Positions 45,007-55,964 of a stretch of DNA of 64,000 bases are shown here, in pieces. A program made the position numbers and the translations under genes. Under the pieces are notes generated by a model. It ran no database searches and was not told where the DNA came from. It saw nothing but the letters and a program-made list of their open reading frames with translations. Position 1 is the stretch's first letter. Every line of letters starts with the position of its first letter. Source of the DNA: Neoceratodus forsteri (Eukaryota > Chordata > Ceratodontiformes > Ceratodontidae); contig CM057454.1 of NCBI GenBank assembly GCA_016271365.2, forward strand, positions 693,361,501 through 693,425,500. The letters are read 5' to 3'.

Positions 45007-45341
45007 ACTGTGTCCTACTGGCAAAGGTAGTCAACTTTTTTATATATTTTGTTATGTGTGTAGGGGGATAGGGAGGGTGGTGGGGTATCGTATCTGTAAA
45101 CACTGACTCCAAATATGCTTTGTTTGTTTTTTTCTGGCCTTTTAAAGTATTTTATATCATCTCTAAAAATGAGGATTAATTATGTGCCTGGATGAAAAAT
45201 TATTGCTGTGGATGACCCAACCATATCTAGGTGTTTTAAGAAAATCTTTGTGTAACACACACCCTCACATAGAACCAGCAGGTCAAGAACTTTAACAAGT
45301 AACTGTCAGACCTTACACATTTCTGCAACCCAAAAGTGTAT

Positions 45342-45345
<4 letters not shown>

Positions 45346-45380
<35 letters not shown>
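45346..45380. repeat. (TA)n microsatellite
   Basis: 35 bp of pure TA repeat at the entrance of the modular block. Confidence 0.97.
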
Positions 45381-45382
<2 letters not shown>

Positions 45383-45389
45383 AAAATCT

Positions 45390-46140
45390 TTGTTAATGCA
45401 TCAGTTAGGGTTAAAGCAACAAAAAGTAGGGAAATGACAATTTGGTGACTGTTGGCCTATAACTAGAAGCACAGGGGATAGAGGTCCCTGTGCTTTCACA
45501 GCTAGATGCATATATTCATCCATCTATGGAGTGATCAGATCCAGTGCTCACACTGTACAATATGAACATGATTATACCATCTCAAACAGTAATGCATCAG
45601 CTAGGACTAAAGTGACAAATGTAGGGAAATGTGGCATTAGGGTTTCCAACCCCAACACCACATTCCCCACAGTGCACAGACTGACAGACGGGCAGGAAGG
45701 GGGCTGTCTTGGAGCAATGAACCATAACACTCACCCCATTCCATTACAGAATTAGGTAACATGGCTACAGCATACCAGAATAGGGTGAACGATAGGGTTC
45801 ATGGTCCCAAGACAGCTGCCTGCCTCCCCACCCGCCTGTGATTCTTTGCAAAGTGGGGAATGTGGTATTTGGTTGGAAACCCTAACACCACATTTCCCTA
45901 CTTTTGTCACTTTAACCCTAACTGATACATTCACAAAGTATTTTGCAATTTATTTCCTTACTTTTTGAGATAGTATATTTGTATCCTTATTTTACTGTGT
46001 GAGCACAGCGTCCTTCAGACCCTGTGCTCCCATCCCTCCATAGATGTATATATGCATCTAGCTGTGGAAGCAAAGGGATCTCTGTCCCCTGCACTTCCAG
46101 TGATAGGACAACAGTCAACAAATTGTCACCATAGTCATGT
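45390..46140. repeat. Long hairpin 1
   Basis: 45390-45760 and 45770-46140 are inverted copies. 'ttgactgttg' with 'atagg', 'agctagatgcatatat' and 'agtagggaaatg' appear on one arm and their complements on the other. The centre is near 45765. Arms carry 'gcatcagttagggtt' and 'ttaaccctaactgat'. Confidence 0.8.
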
Positions 46141-46750
46141 TATTACCCCATCTCATATACCCGGTCCAAAAAAATCTTTCAATCACCGCCAAAACATAAT
46201 GTCGCACAAGTGCAACGCCACTCCACAGTGCAGGTGCAAAAACACATTCTGGCCAGGATTTGAAAAATGACAGCTGTGACATACATGAGGTGGTGCAATA
46301 AGAAGCCACTGTTGAAAACTTAGGCTGAAAATATTTAAAATTCACAAAGTTACAAGCATGCATAGCAACATTGTAAGAAATAGTCATAATTGTGGCATTT
46401 TTTTTATTTTGACCCCAAACAATTTTCAACATAGCCTTCTTATGACCTCACCACAGTTACCCAGTACATAAAATTATCAAATCCCTGCCAAATAGTAATT
46501 CTGTGCAACTGCAGCACCATTCTGTGCCACCAATGCAAAAACACATTTTGGCCAGGATTTGAAATATGATATCTAGGTGGGGTAATAAGAAGAGTATGTT
46601 GAAAATCTGGGGTGAAAATATTGAACATTTTCAAATTTACAAGGGTGCATAGCGAAATTGCAACAAATGCTCATAACACAGCAATTATTTGAAACTGTGA
46701 CCCCAAATTTTCAACATAGCCTTCTTATGACTCCACCTCATGAACAATAT
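46141..46750. repeat. Tandem repeat of about 295 bp, two and a part copies
   Basis: 'caaaaacacattctggccag' near 46235 recurs as 'caaaaacacattttggccag' near 46533 (298 bp apart). 'ttcaacatagccttcttatg' recurs near 46427 and 46717. AT-rich and non-coding. Confidence 0.85.
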
Positions 46751-46845
46751 AAATGTCATTTCACTAATCCCACCAGAAAGGTGATTTCACCAACCAAACA
46801 CAAAATCACCTTTCCGGGGGGAGTTACCTAATGACAGTCATATTG
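46741..46845. repeat. Short imperfect hairpin
   Basis: 'tgaacaatataaatgtcatt' and 'agaaaggtgattt' on the left are matched by 'aaatcacctttccg' and 'aatgacagtcatattgttca' on the right. Confidence 0.75.
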
Positions 46846-46850
46846 TTCAT

Positions 46851-47534
46851 GTGGTGGGGTTTCCAAAAGGCCATGTTGAAAATGTGGGTCCAGAATCACA
46901 AAAAAGGCAGAATTATTGCTAAAAGTAGAACTCCCCACTGAAATACATTGAAGCGCATTTATCTTAGTTTCTCATATTGTAGGCACTGGTTCCAGAAGCA
47001 AGACGTGTCTTTGATCAGTGGAGTGCGTCTTGAAGCTGGGACATCTTGAGGTGAGTGAGGGTCTGTGGGATGTCATGAGGATGTGGGGAGGTTGGTGCAC
47101 AGTGGGAGGTCGAGTGGGGTACGGGCAAGAGCAGCGATGGATATTTTTTTTCCACAGCTTAAAAAAATGGCAAAAGACATTGAGGGATATTTTTTGTTTT
47201 TCAGAGATCAAAAATTAAAAAAAGGACTGTAAGGGGGGATACCTCCACTGCCACCAATGAAAAAGGAATAAAATTGGGACCTTTGTGACCCCCCTTAAAA
47301 AATCGAGTTTGGATTACAAAAAAATCAAGAAAGAATTAAATAAATATATATACTTCACCATTCATTTCTGCTTTAAGTTGAACCAGCATAATATTCTGTG
47401 GTGATCTGCATTTACATCCCATGATGTTTTGCATTATGGGGGGATATATGAGTTTGTAATTCTTTGAAACTTGACTTCCTGGCCAATGCCCTTTGAGGTA
47501 ACCCTTGCCTCACTACTTGGGCACTGAGGTTTTA
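46851..47534. other. Remainder of the first module
   Basis: AT-rich non-coding DNA with no clear internal repeat and no protein domain. It bridges the 295-bp array and the next hairpin. Confidence 0.4.
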
Positions 47535-47559
47535 TACATATATAGGCAAAAAATGGCAC

Positions 47560-47812
47560 CTCTCCCCAGACCTGCCAATCATCCCAAGACTGATAGATGG
47601 TGGGGTGTGTCATTGGGGTTGTGAGGCCTAAATGTCACCCCATTCCATGTGTAATGATATTGACAAGGGATTGCGAAAAAGAATGGGGTGACATTTAGGC
47701 CTCACAACCCGAATGACACACCCCATCATCTGTCAATCTTGGGATGATTGCCGGGTCCGGGGGGGAGGGACAACCCTAAAGATTTTTCATTTCCTGACTT
47801 TTTGTAGTTTAA
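47560..47812. repeat. Long hairpin 2
   Basis: 'gacctgccaatcatcccaag' and 'gtgaggcctaaatgtcaccc' on the left face 'gggtgacatttaggcctcac' and 'cttgggatgattgccgggtc' on the right. The loop is near 47665. It is followed by 'aaccctaaatgatgcatta', the arm motif of this family. Confidence 0.88.
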
Positions 47813-48359
47813 CCCTAAATGATGCATTAACGCCGTTTTTTGCGTAGAATATCCTTACTTTTTGAGAAAGAATAGAAAACTAAGAACTTGCGGAAGTTGG
47901 TGGGAGTGCAGACCCTTTGGGCCCTGTGCTCCCACAAACTTGTAAACATGTCTCTACCATCAACACCCTCCAAATGTCAATGTAAAAGACCAAACCGTGT
48001 CCGAGATATAACATGTTAAAGTTTTAGATTTTCATTCATCAGAGTTGCAGGATTCCACACCTGTTGACATTTTACAGACACAACAACTGAAAAGTACATC
48101 CATGCCACTAAAGCTAGGTACCCTATCAATTTCAAGGCACCACCACAATGCAAAACACTGTCCATAAAACGTAAATTGTGTCACGCAATATCTCCACAAA
48201 AAATATTTTCTCCTACATGTAAACACTGTAATTCACATGTACAGGACATGCTGTCAACACCCTCCAAACTTCAAGTAAAAAGACCAAACCATTTCCAAGA
48301 TATTTAAACTTAAAAATTGTGAGAATTGGCCTATCTATTCCATTATAAAATCTGGCCAT

Positions 48360-49160
48360 CTTGTCCCTCCCTCACGATCAAAGATGGTGATCAAAGAATC
48401 TTGTGATCAAAGAATTTTCAGGCTCATGATCAAAGAATAAAAAATGGTGAAACTCAACTTTTAGGCAGAATTACTTGAAACCACGCTCATGCCTCGACAG
48501 AACAAAGCCCCTGAGCAAAACTCACCCTCATTTGTTTTCCTAGGTCACCTCTGGGCTGAGAAATTTGAATTTTTCAAAGGGTCATCTCATCCTTCACTCA
48601 TGATGCAAGATCATGATCAAAGAATCTTGCGAACAAAGAATTTGTAGGCTCGCGATCAAAGAATTTGCAGGCTCACGATCAAAGAATGAAAAATAGTGAA
48701 ACTCAAGTTTTAGGCAGAATTACATGAAACCACTACCATGCCTCGACAGAACGAAGCCCCCTGAACTAAACCCACCCTCATTTGTGTTCCTAGGCCACTC
48801 TTGAGCTGAGAAAATTGTATTTGTATGCAAGATCGTGATCAAAAAATCTCATAATCAAAGAATTTGTAGGCTCGCCATCAAAGATCATTAGCGAGTCACG
48901 ATCAAAGAATTAAAAACATTATGACTCTATTTTTTGACCATTTTAGGTGAAACCAAAGGCATGGGTCAATATATAGAAGCCCCCTGAGTAAAACCCATGC
49001 AGGTTTTACTTCAGGAGTGACCCCTGAGCCGAGATATTTGATTTTTTTCTGACAGAATTTAAAAAACAAGATGGTGGACCTCACGATCAAAGAATTCTAA
49101 GGGGACAAAGATTCTTTGACAGTGAGGCTGCAAATTCTTTGACTGCCAGGTGGGATGAGA
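48360..49160. repeat. Word array in module 2: many copies of ATCAAAGAAT
   Basis: The 10-mer 'atcaaagaat' (or with one change) recurs more than a dozen times. It is interleaved with 'gcaggctcacg' and 'gtaggctcgcg' and split by two copies of a longer frame ('aggcagaattacttgaaacc' at about 48463 and 'aggcagaattacatgaaacc' at about 48712). Followed by 'aaaacaagatggtgg' at 49064, the shared middle block. Non-coding. Confidence 0.85.
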
Positions 49161-49819
49161 TGGCCCAAACTCCATTCTTTGTTTTCAAAACAACCATATA
49201 AATTTTCCCATTGACTGATAATGGGAGCTTAAAAGTGCCATAACTTTTGAATGCCTTAATATTTTTTCACCAAACAAAAAGCAGCATGTTTGGCCACCAA
49301 AGTTCTTTCAGATGAGCCACCCCCAGACTGACATGCCACACAACAGCTGCACAGGGCCACAGGCAAAATCTCAAAAACTGCCTCCAAAACTGGCGAACAG
49401 TGCATTTTTCAGTGTTTCAGTGCACAAAGACTGTCAATCCGATCAAAACAAAATTTGGCAGATCAAGAGATCTACCATGCCCCACCATGCATACCAAATT
49501 TCAGGCAAATCCATTTAACAGGTCCAAAATTATTAATGCACAACATTTTGAGTTTAACATAGATGTGCCTTCATAACCCTAAATATAGTGACGTGACTGC
49601 GCCACTATAATATATATGCATGTATATATTTATGCCATACCTGTGGGCATAACTTTCCCCAAATAAAAGTGTTATTTTTACTTGTTAGGACCAAGTGTAA
49701 ATATCAGAAAATATTTTTGCTGTAGATCCAAATATCTCTATGACAGTAGGTCCATATTGGCTCATTCAGAATTCATTTGCAGATTCAAGCTCAGTAACAG
49801 TACTAACCATATTCAAATG

Positions 49820-50345
49820 CGAATAACTTTAAAATGAAAAATGATAGCATGGTACTGTGAGCACGACAGTTGTTCAGCACAAAATTATCTACAAAATGAG
49901 TGGTGCTTCATTTATGAGTAACTTTTAATTTTTATATAATTAGCAAAAAAACAGCAAAAAATGCAATTTTTTCACCCTTTTCAACAAAAAATATGACTAA
50001 AATGAAAAATGATATCATGGTACTGCAAACACGAAAGTTGTTCAGCATAAAATATCTACAAAATGAGCAGTATTTCATTAATGACTAACCTTTATTTTTT
50101 TATATAATTAGCAAAAAAAGGCAAAAAATGCATTTTTGTCACTTTTTCCACAAACAAATGCAAATAATTTTAAAATGAAAAATGATAGCATGGAACTACG
50201 AGCATGAAAATTGTTCAGCACAAAAATATCTACAAAATGAGTGGTATTTCATTAATAGATATATTTTATTTTTTTATCATTAGCAAAAAAAGCAGAAAAT
50301 TCAATTTTACTCACTTTTTGCAACAAACAAATGCATATAACTTTA
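49820..50345. repeat. Tandem satellite of about 170 bp, three copies
   Basis: 'aaaatgaaaaatgat' at 49831, 49999 and 50172 starts successive copies (168 and 173 bp). Shared words are 'gttcagca', 'aaaatatctacaaaatgag', 'atttcattaat' and 'ttagcaaaaaa'. A fourth, separated copy lies at 50765-50930. Confidence 0.9.
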
Positions 50346-50764
50346 AAAAAATTACTGCACTGAACTTATAAGTAATTTTCTCTGTAGAAGTTGATTTTTA
50401 AGTATTAGTTCACATTTTGTTACTGTTCAATCTCTACAGGGTTTTTAGTAATCCTTCTGGGTGTTTCTGATTTACACACAGATAGTAAGTGCCATTTTAG
50501 AACTGTATGATGTAGTTTATGTTCCTTGCTGAGCTCTTCCTTTGTTGAAACAATGCATCCATGTACTTCTATTGAACTCAGTAGTTGGAGAGGGACATAA
50601 ATGACATCATGCAATTGTAAAATGGCACCCAACACTAGACTACTAATCAGAAACAAACACCAAGGTCACCAATAGTCAAGTATAGATGAAACAATAACAG
50701 AATTTGAACCAGTTTTAAAAAACTGCATCTGCTGGCAAAAATTACCTTCAGTTTCAGCACAGTT
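50346..50764. other. Unassigned segment between satellite copies
   Basis: About 420 bp unlike the 170-bp satellite on either side, with no domain or hairpin. It looks inserted between the third and fourth satellite copies, but no target duplication was seen. Confidence 0.4.
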
Positions 50765-50930
50765 AGCCTTTAAAATGAAAAATCATAGCATGGTACTTTG
50801 AGCAAAAAGGTTGATCAGTACAAAAATACCTACAAAATGAATGGTGTTTTATTTATAGATTTCTTTTAGATTTTTTATAATCAACAAAAAAATGCAAGAA
50901 TTGACTTTTTTGTTCACTTTTTTTATGGTA
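50765..50930. repeat. Fourth, separated copy of the 170-bp satellite
   Basis: 'ctttaaaatgaaaaatcata', 'aaaaatacctacaaaatga' and 'ataatcaacaaaaaaatgca' match the array at 49820-50345 in order and orientation. Confidence 0.8.
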
Positions 50931-50937
50931 TGTCATA

Positions 50938-51112
50938 AATGGAATACTCAACCCTCCTACTGGAAATATTGTTGATATTTTTTGTTCTCGTGCCAGTTGA
51001 CCCGATGACATCATTCGTTGCTTCACCACTCGTGGTGTTATTGGGTCAATTGGCACCCGAACAAAAAATATTGACAATATTTCAAGTAGGGGGATTGTGT
51101 ATCCCATAGAGA
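50938..51112. mobile_element. MITE-like hairpin of about 170 bp
   Basis: Arms of about 75 bp. 'cctcctactggaaatattg' and 'tgccagttgaccc' on the left mirror 'gggtcaattggca' and 'caatatttcaagtaggggg' on the right. The loop holds 'cttcaccactcgtgg'. Ends read 'ggaatactcaac' and the complement of 'attgtgtatccc'. Terminal hairpin of the diverged third module, or an independent MITE. No convincing target duplication. Confidence 0.75.
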
Positions 51113-51120
51113 TATATAAA

Positions 51121-51121
51121 C

Positions 51122-51183
<62 letters not shown>
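51121..51183. repeat. (ATCT)n microsatellite
   Basis: About 15 uninterrupted tetranucleotide units. Confidence 0.97.
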
Positions 51184-51189
51184 TATTGG

Positions 51190-53085
51190 GGTGTGTTTGT
51201 GCCCTATAGTTAGGGTTGAGTAGGCACTTTAATGTTAAACCTCAAAATTTACACGTTAATAACTTTGCAACCATTCAATAGATTTGCACAAAATTTGGAA
51301 TCTGGAATGCACAGTCTGGTATGGTAGATCTCTTGATTTACCAAGTTGCGTTATGGCCGGACATACAGTTTCTGTGCAGAAAAACACCAAACAATGCACT
51401 TTTCACCAGTTTTGATGGGTTTTTTGTGCCTGTGGTGCTATGACCACACCATGTGGTCTTTTGTTCTGAAACTTGGAATGTAGAAACAGGTTGGGTCAAG
51501 GAACAATCCAGCATTGGTTTGGTTAAACAATATTAATCTGTTTCAAAGTTATAAAATGTTTTATTTTTGAGTTCTGAGCATGCTCAATTTACTCAAAAAT
51601 GTATATGTATATTTTGCGAAAGATAAATGGTCTCACGGTCAAAGATTTTGTCAGCTCACCAAAGAAAAATTCTAGTCCATCAGAAAAATTCTTTGTTCAG
51701 GAGCCGCCATCTTGTTTTTAGTTTTCCAGTCAAACAAAATGTTGTAGCTTTCTCCACGGGTGACTTTTGGGCTAAATGAGGCATGGGTTTTGTTTAGGGT
51801 TCTTCAAAGCCATGCTTTAGTTTGCTCCATTTCTGTCAAAAAATAGGTTTTTAAAAATTAAGAATTCTTCTTTCATGACTCGTTAATGAGCTTCTTTCAC
51901 AAGCCTTCAAAATCCTGGTCTGCAAGACGATCCTAGTCTGTGAGCTTTGCTCATGAGGGGATGACCAGATAGCCGGGATTTCATGACCAGATGTCCCTGG
52001 GGATGACCAGATGGCAATGGGGATGACTAGATGACCCAGATTGGCACGATCAGATTTCCGCTCTTGGACTAGGATTTTGTTGGGTTGCAGACTAGGATTT
52101 ATCTCACATCTGAGGATTTTTCTATCTCATGACTGAAACATTTTTAAAGGTGTAAAAACCTTAGAATTGCATAGCTCATTAACAGTTTGTTTTTTTCTGT
52201 GAAATTTACAGGGTTTTGAGGGGATGCCCTGCAGGTGTGAATTATGCTGTTTAGGTGTTGGGGAATTAAGTGGTTGCATAGATATGCCATGATGAAGTTG
52301 ACGTTTTCCTCACAGGATTACATTGCGGTGGCTGTCATGCCTTTCGGTGCCGTTATCTTGAAAATGAAGCGAGATACAAAGTTTTCATTACTGGCAACAA
52401 GTGAGCTAAGCTGCTAGAACACGATTTTAAACCATAGAGTAAGCCTGCAGTGGAATTTTTTTTTCATAGGTTGCACAGTTACTGAGATATTATCAAATTT
52501 GTGTTACAAGGGTTCCTTGCCATATAGGGTTGCTGTATAGCTATGCGTAAGTGGGGCCCACGCTCCACAGATGCAAATTGTTATGCAGTAATGGGCAACT
52601 TGATGGGTCCTGCGCTCCTACCAATACATGTTTTTTACTAGTCATATTACATTCAAAAAGTAAGGAAATTCATGGCAAAAAAATGCATTTGATGCATCAG
52701 TTAGGGTTAAAGTGACAAAAGTGAAGAAATGAAATGTTAGGGTTGAGCACCTAACCCCCTCCACAACCCACACACCCATCCTCCAAAGACTGACAGATAG
52801 CAGGTGTGCCATGGGGTCATGAGACCTAACTATCACCCTATTCTCCTTTACTGTAGCATGTAAACCTGCTTTCACATGGAATGGGGTGAGAGTTGGACCT
52901 GACAACCCCATGGCACACCCTGGCATCTGTCAGTCTGTGGAGGATGGGTGTGTGGGTTGTGGGGGGTTAGGTGCTCAACCCTAAAGTTTCATCTCCTCTC
53001 TTTTGTTACTTTAACCCTAACTGATGCATTAAATACAGTTTTTTTTTGCCATGAATATATGTATGCATATATATGTATATATATT
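51190..53085 (+). repeat. Module F1 of the hairpin-capped repeat
   Basis: Starts 'tagttagggttgagtagg' near 51206. The internal slot (about 51620-52140) carries 'gaccagatg(g/t)cc' and 'ctaggatttt' phrases, and the shared 'gccgccatcttg' lies near 51705. The distal part (52150-52620) aligns in order with 55040-55560 of the next module. Ends with the hairpin at 52650-53045. Confidence 0.8.
52650..53045. repeat. Long hairpin 3
   Basis: 'gatgcatcagttagggtt', 'ttgagcacctaaccccc' and 'cccatcctcca' on the left are mirrored by 'tggaggatgggtgtgtggg', 'gggggttaggtgctcaa' and 'aaccctaactgatgcatt' on the right. The loop is near 52860. Arms of about 190 bp. Confidence 0.9.
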
Positions 53086-53519
53086 ATAGTGGTGCGGTCG
53101 CACCAGTACACCAGCATAGTTAGGGTTGAGTAGGCAGTTTAACATTAAACCCCAAATTTTGCACCTTAATAACTTTGCAATTGTTTACTGAATTTGTATG
53201 AAATTTGGAATGCATGGTCTTGTATGGTAGTTTTCTTGATTTGCCAAGTTGTATTTTGATTGGCCTTGCAAATTTCATACAGCGAAGCACCAAAAAACAC
53301 ATTTGTCTCTTTTTATTGCACTTTTTTGCTGGTTTTTATCCATCATGCTTCACCCACACAATTTGGTATTTTGGTCTGAGATTTTCAGTGTAGAAAGAGG
53401 GTTGGTCAAAGAATAATCTGTTGGTTTGGTGAAAAAATATTAATCCATTCCAAAGTTATTTAATTTTGAATTTTTGGGTTCTAAGCATGCTTAGTTCAGT
53501 CTAAGACTTATATGTATGT

Positions 53520-54430
53520 TTTGCAAAAGGAGATTGGGCCCACAATCAAGGATTCTGTCACCTTGCAAAAGGGGATTTATAAAATCCCCATTTATGAGAA
53601 AACATTTCCCTTTTGCTAGCTGCCATCTTGTTTTCATTTTTCCCCCCAAACAAAATGTTGTAGCTTGCCCACGGGTGACTTGTTTTATAAATAAGGTATG
53701 GGTTTTGTTCAGGATGATGCCAGTTACAAACCCATGCCTTTTGGTTTCCTTCATTTTGGCCAAAAAAATAGCAATTTTAAAGTTTAAAATTCTTCGTTCA
53801 TCACTCGCTTCTGATCCTCGTTTGTGAGGTGACAAAATCCTCTTTCACAAGCCAATCTCCTTTTGTGAGGTAAGCAAATCCTTAATCATGACATAGGAAC
53901 CAGATGGCCCTATTTTGTGAATGAGGACTGGCTCATGAAAGGGGATTTTGTCAGCTCGTAAAAGGGGATTGGCTTGCGAATTGGGATTTTGTCACCTAGC
54001 GAAAGGGGATTGGGTTTTTGAATCCCCTTTTATGAGCTGACAAGATCCCCTTTCACAAGCTGAGAAAATCATTGAACATCATTTCATGACCAGATGGCCC
54101 TTCTTGTAAATGAGGATTGACTTGTGAATGAGGATTTTGACACCTCACGAAAGGCGATCAACTTGCAAAAGGGAATTTTGTTAGCTCATGAAAGGGGATT
54201 GTTTTTTCAATTCCTCATTCATGAGTGACAAAATCCACATTTGCAAGTTGTCAGAATCCCCTTTCACAAGCCAATCCCCTTTTGCAAGCTAACAAAATCC
54301 TAGATCATGATTTCCAGACCAGATGGCCAAAACCTGACGATCAAGGATTATTCGCGAATGGTGATTTTGACAGCTCATGAACAGGGATTGACCTCACAAA
54401 TGGGTATTTTGCCACCTCATGAACTAGGAA
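53520..54430. repeat. Word array in module F2: many copies of AAAGGGGATT
   Basis: 'aaaggggatt' and its complement 'aatccccttt' recur more than ten times. They are linked by phrases such as 'ttgtcagctc', 'gcttgcga', 'cacaagc' and 'accagatggcc', with both orientations mixed. Same slot as the ATCAAAGAAT array of module 2, filled with a different word. Non-coding. Confidence 0.85.
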
Positions 54431-54463
54431 TTTAAAAACTTTGCCAGTGCACTGTAAATAAAT

Positions 54464-55052
54464 AGTTTGGTCTTTTTTTTTAGATTGTTTATACTCCTGC
54501 CTCAACAGCCCTCACAATCTGGGGGAGCCCCAGCCATGTCACTCTGGTGTCCACCAGCCAGCACAGTAGTGGCTCCAGGGCTTACTCCCCTGGTGGGGTT
54601 GGAGAGGGCCCTCTCTTCTGAGACTGGATCAAGTGTTCCTGTGCCATGGCTGGCCAGGTGTGAGGCCTGTGAGCTCCCCCTTTATCCTCTGTGGTGCATT
54701 TTCCTGGTTTCCTTCTTGCTGAGACAGCATGTCCAGTGATGCCTGTGACAGTGCCACACCCACTCCTGTGTGTGCTGCCACCTAGCATCTGTGCTGCTCC
54801 TGACCCCCATCTTGCAGCATCGGTGTACCAGCCCCCAGCCACTTCTAGGGACAAGGCTACTGCCGACTGCCAAAATTCCCCCTCCCTGGAGAAGGAGAGC
54901 TGTCCTCCTCCAGATGCTCAATCATTTTCCTCCCTGCCAACCCCCAGTACCCCACACTCATTCTGAACATGGGTCACTGGCATGGCATGGGGTGTGGCAT
55001 CCAGTACCTTAACCCTCAGCACCACCAGGCTGGCTCCACAGTTTGGTCTTTT
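54464..55052 (-). mobile_element. Retroposed GC-rich insertion with poly(A) and 13-bp duplication, source unknown
   Basis: 'agtttggtctttt' at 54464-54476 is repeated exactly at 55040-55052. The enclosed 563 bp (54477-55039) is GC-rich, unlike the AT-rich module. On the minus strand it ends in an A-run next to the duplication, the signature of LINE-driven retroposition. Module F1 lacks it: there 'cagtttgttttttt' runs directly into 'ctgtgaaatttacag'. The insert has open stretches on both strands (for example 54854-54582, minus) but no recognised domain, and no pol III boxes. It may be a processed pseudogene fragment or a SINE. Confidence 0.75.
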
Positions 55053-55559
55053 AGCTTGAAATTTGCAGGCATAAACGGGATGTCCCAGAGATGTGAATTA
55101 TCCTGCTTAGGTGTAAAAGGTCTAATTGGTTCTATTAATATGCCATAACAAAGTTGAGATTTCTCCCATAGGATAACATTGCGGCTCCCACATCGATGTT
55201 CAGTGCCCGTATCTTGGAAATAATGTGAGATGCAGATTTTTTTCTACCTGCAGTTTAGGCTTAAGCACATGTGGAGGTTTTGAAGTCATGATTTCAACTG
55301 CAGTGGAATTTTATTCATAGCTTGTACGGTTACTGAGATATTGGAAAATTAGTGTTAAAAAGAGTTCCTGTTCAGCCCTATAGGGCTACTGTATGGCTCC
55401 ATTTTTATGTGTAAGTGGGAGCATAGTACCTGGAGGCCATATATCATTGTGCACAAATGGGCAGCTTGGTGGGTAGTGGGGGTGTTCCACACTCCCACCA
55501 ACACATACCACTTACCAGTTACATTACACTTTCTCAAAAAGTTAGGAAATTCATTGCAA

Positions 55560-55925
55560 AAAACTTCATTAAAGCATCAGTTAGGGTTGAAGTAACAAAA
55601 GTAGGAAATGAGACACTAGGGTTGAGCCCCTAAACCCCCACACTACCACTCCACCCCATCCTACACTCACTAACAAGCATTGTGGTGTACCATAGGGTCA
55701 TTAGGCCAAACTCTCACTCAATTCTCCTATGCTGTACCATGTCAGCTTCTTTACACATGGAATGGGGTGAGAGTTAGGCCTGAAGACCCCATGGCACACC
55801 CCAAAGCCTGTTGGTGTGTGGAGGATGGGTGGTGGAGTGGTAGGGTGGGATAGTTAGAGGCTCAACCCTAACATCACATTTCCCTACTTTTGTCACTTCA
55901 ACTCTAACTGATGCATTAATGAAGT
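55560..55925. repeat. Long hairpin 4
   Basis: 'agcatcagttagggttgaag', 'ttgagcccctaaaccccc' and 'ccaccccatcct' on the left mirror 'aggatgggtggtggagtgg', 'gaggctcaaccc' and 'actctaactgatgcatta' on the right. The loop is near 55740. Confidence 0.88.
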
Positions 55926-55964
55926 TTTTTGCAATCAATATATATATATCAAAAACAGAGGGTG

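Larger units (their letters stand above)
38050..45260. repeat. Tandem array of about 380-bp units, interrupted by a CR1 and a foldback element
   Basis: The word 'gtcctacyggcaaagg' occurs at 38187, 42991 and 45012. After removing the two insertions the spacing is about 380 bp each time. Other shared words are 'gtctctaaccatgttctg', 'gtgattgaatcct', 'cccagatctggttaaa', 'caataccaaaaatacagat' and 'aaccagatccagatgttt'. A diverged further unit runs to about 45260. There is no coding potential. Confidence 0.85.
53086..55960 (+). repeat. Module F2 of the hairpin-capped repeat
   Basis: A direct neighbour of F1 with the same order: 'tagttagggttgagtagg' near 53117, 'aataactttgcaa' near 53167, word array 53520-54430, middle block 'gccatcttgttttc' near 53622, distal region 55040-55560, hairpin 55560-55925. 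It is longer than F1 because of a longer word array and a 563-bp retroposed insertion. Confidence 0.8.

Noticed and set aside
48360..49160. CRISPR-like array of short repeats
   Set aside because: Repeats are 10 bp, irregularly spaced, mixed with longer conserved frames, and lie in vertebrate DNA without cas genes.
54467..54854. Coding genes of about 90 codons on both strands in the GC-rich insert
   Set aside because: Mutually overlapping frames inside a retroposed insert with no start context or domain; not enough for a gene call.
45400..55920. Interstitial telomere repeats
   Set aside because: TTAGGGTT occurs once per hairpin arm, never in tandem, so it is a motif of the module and not telomeric DNA.
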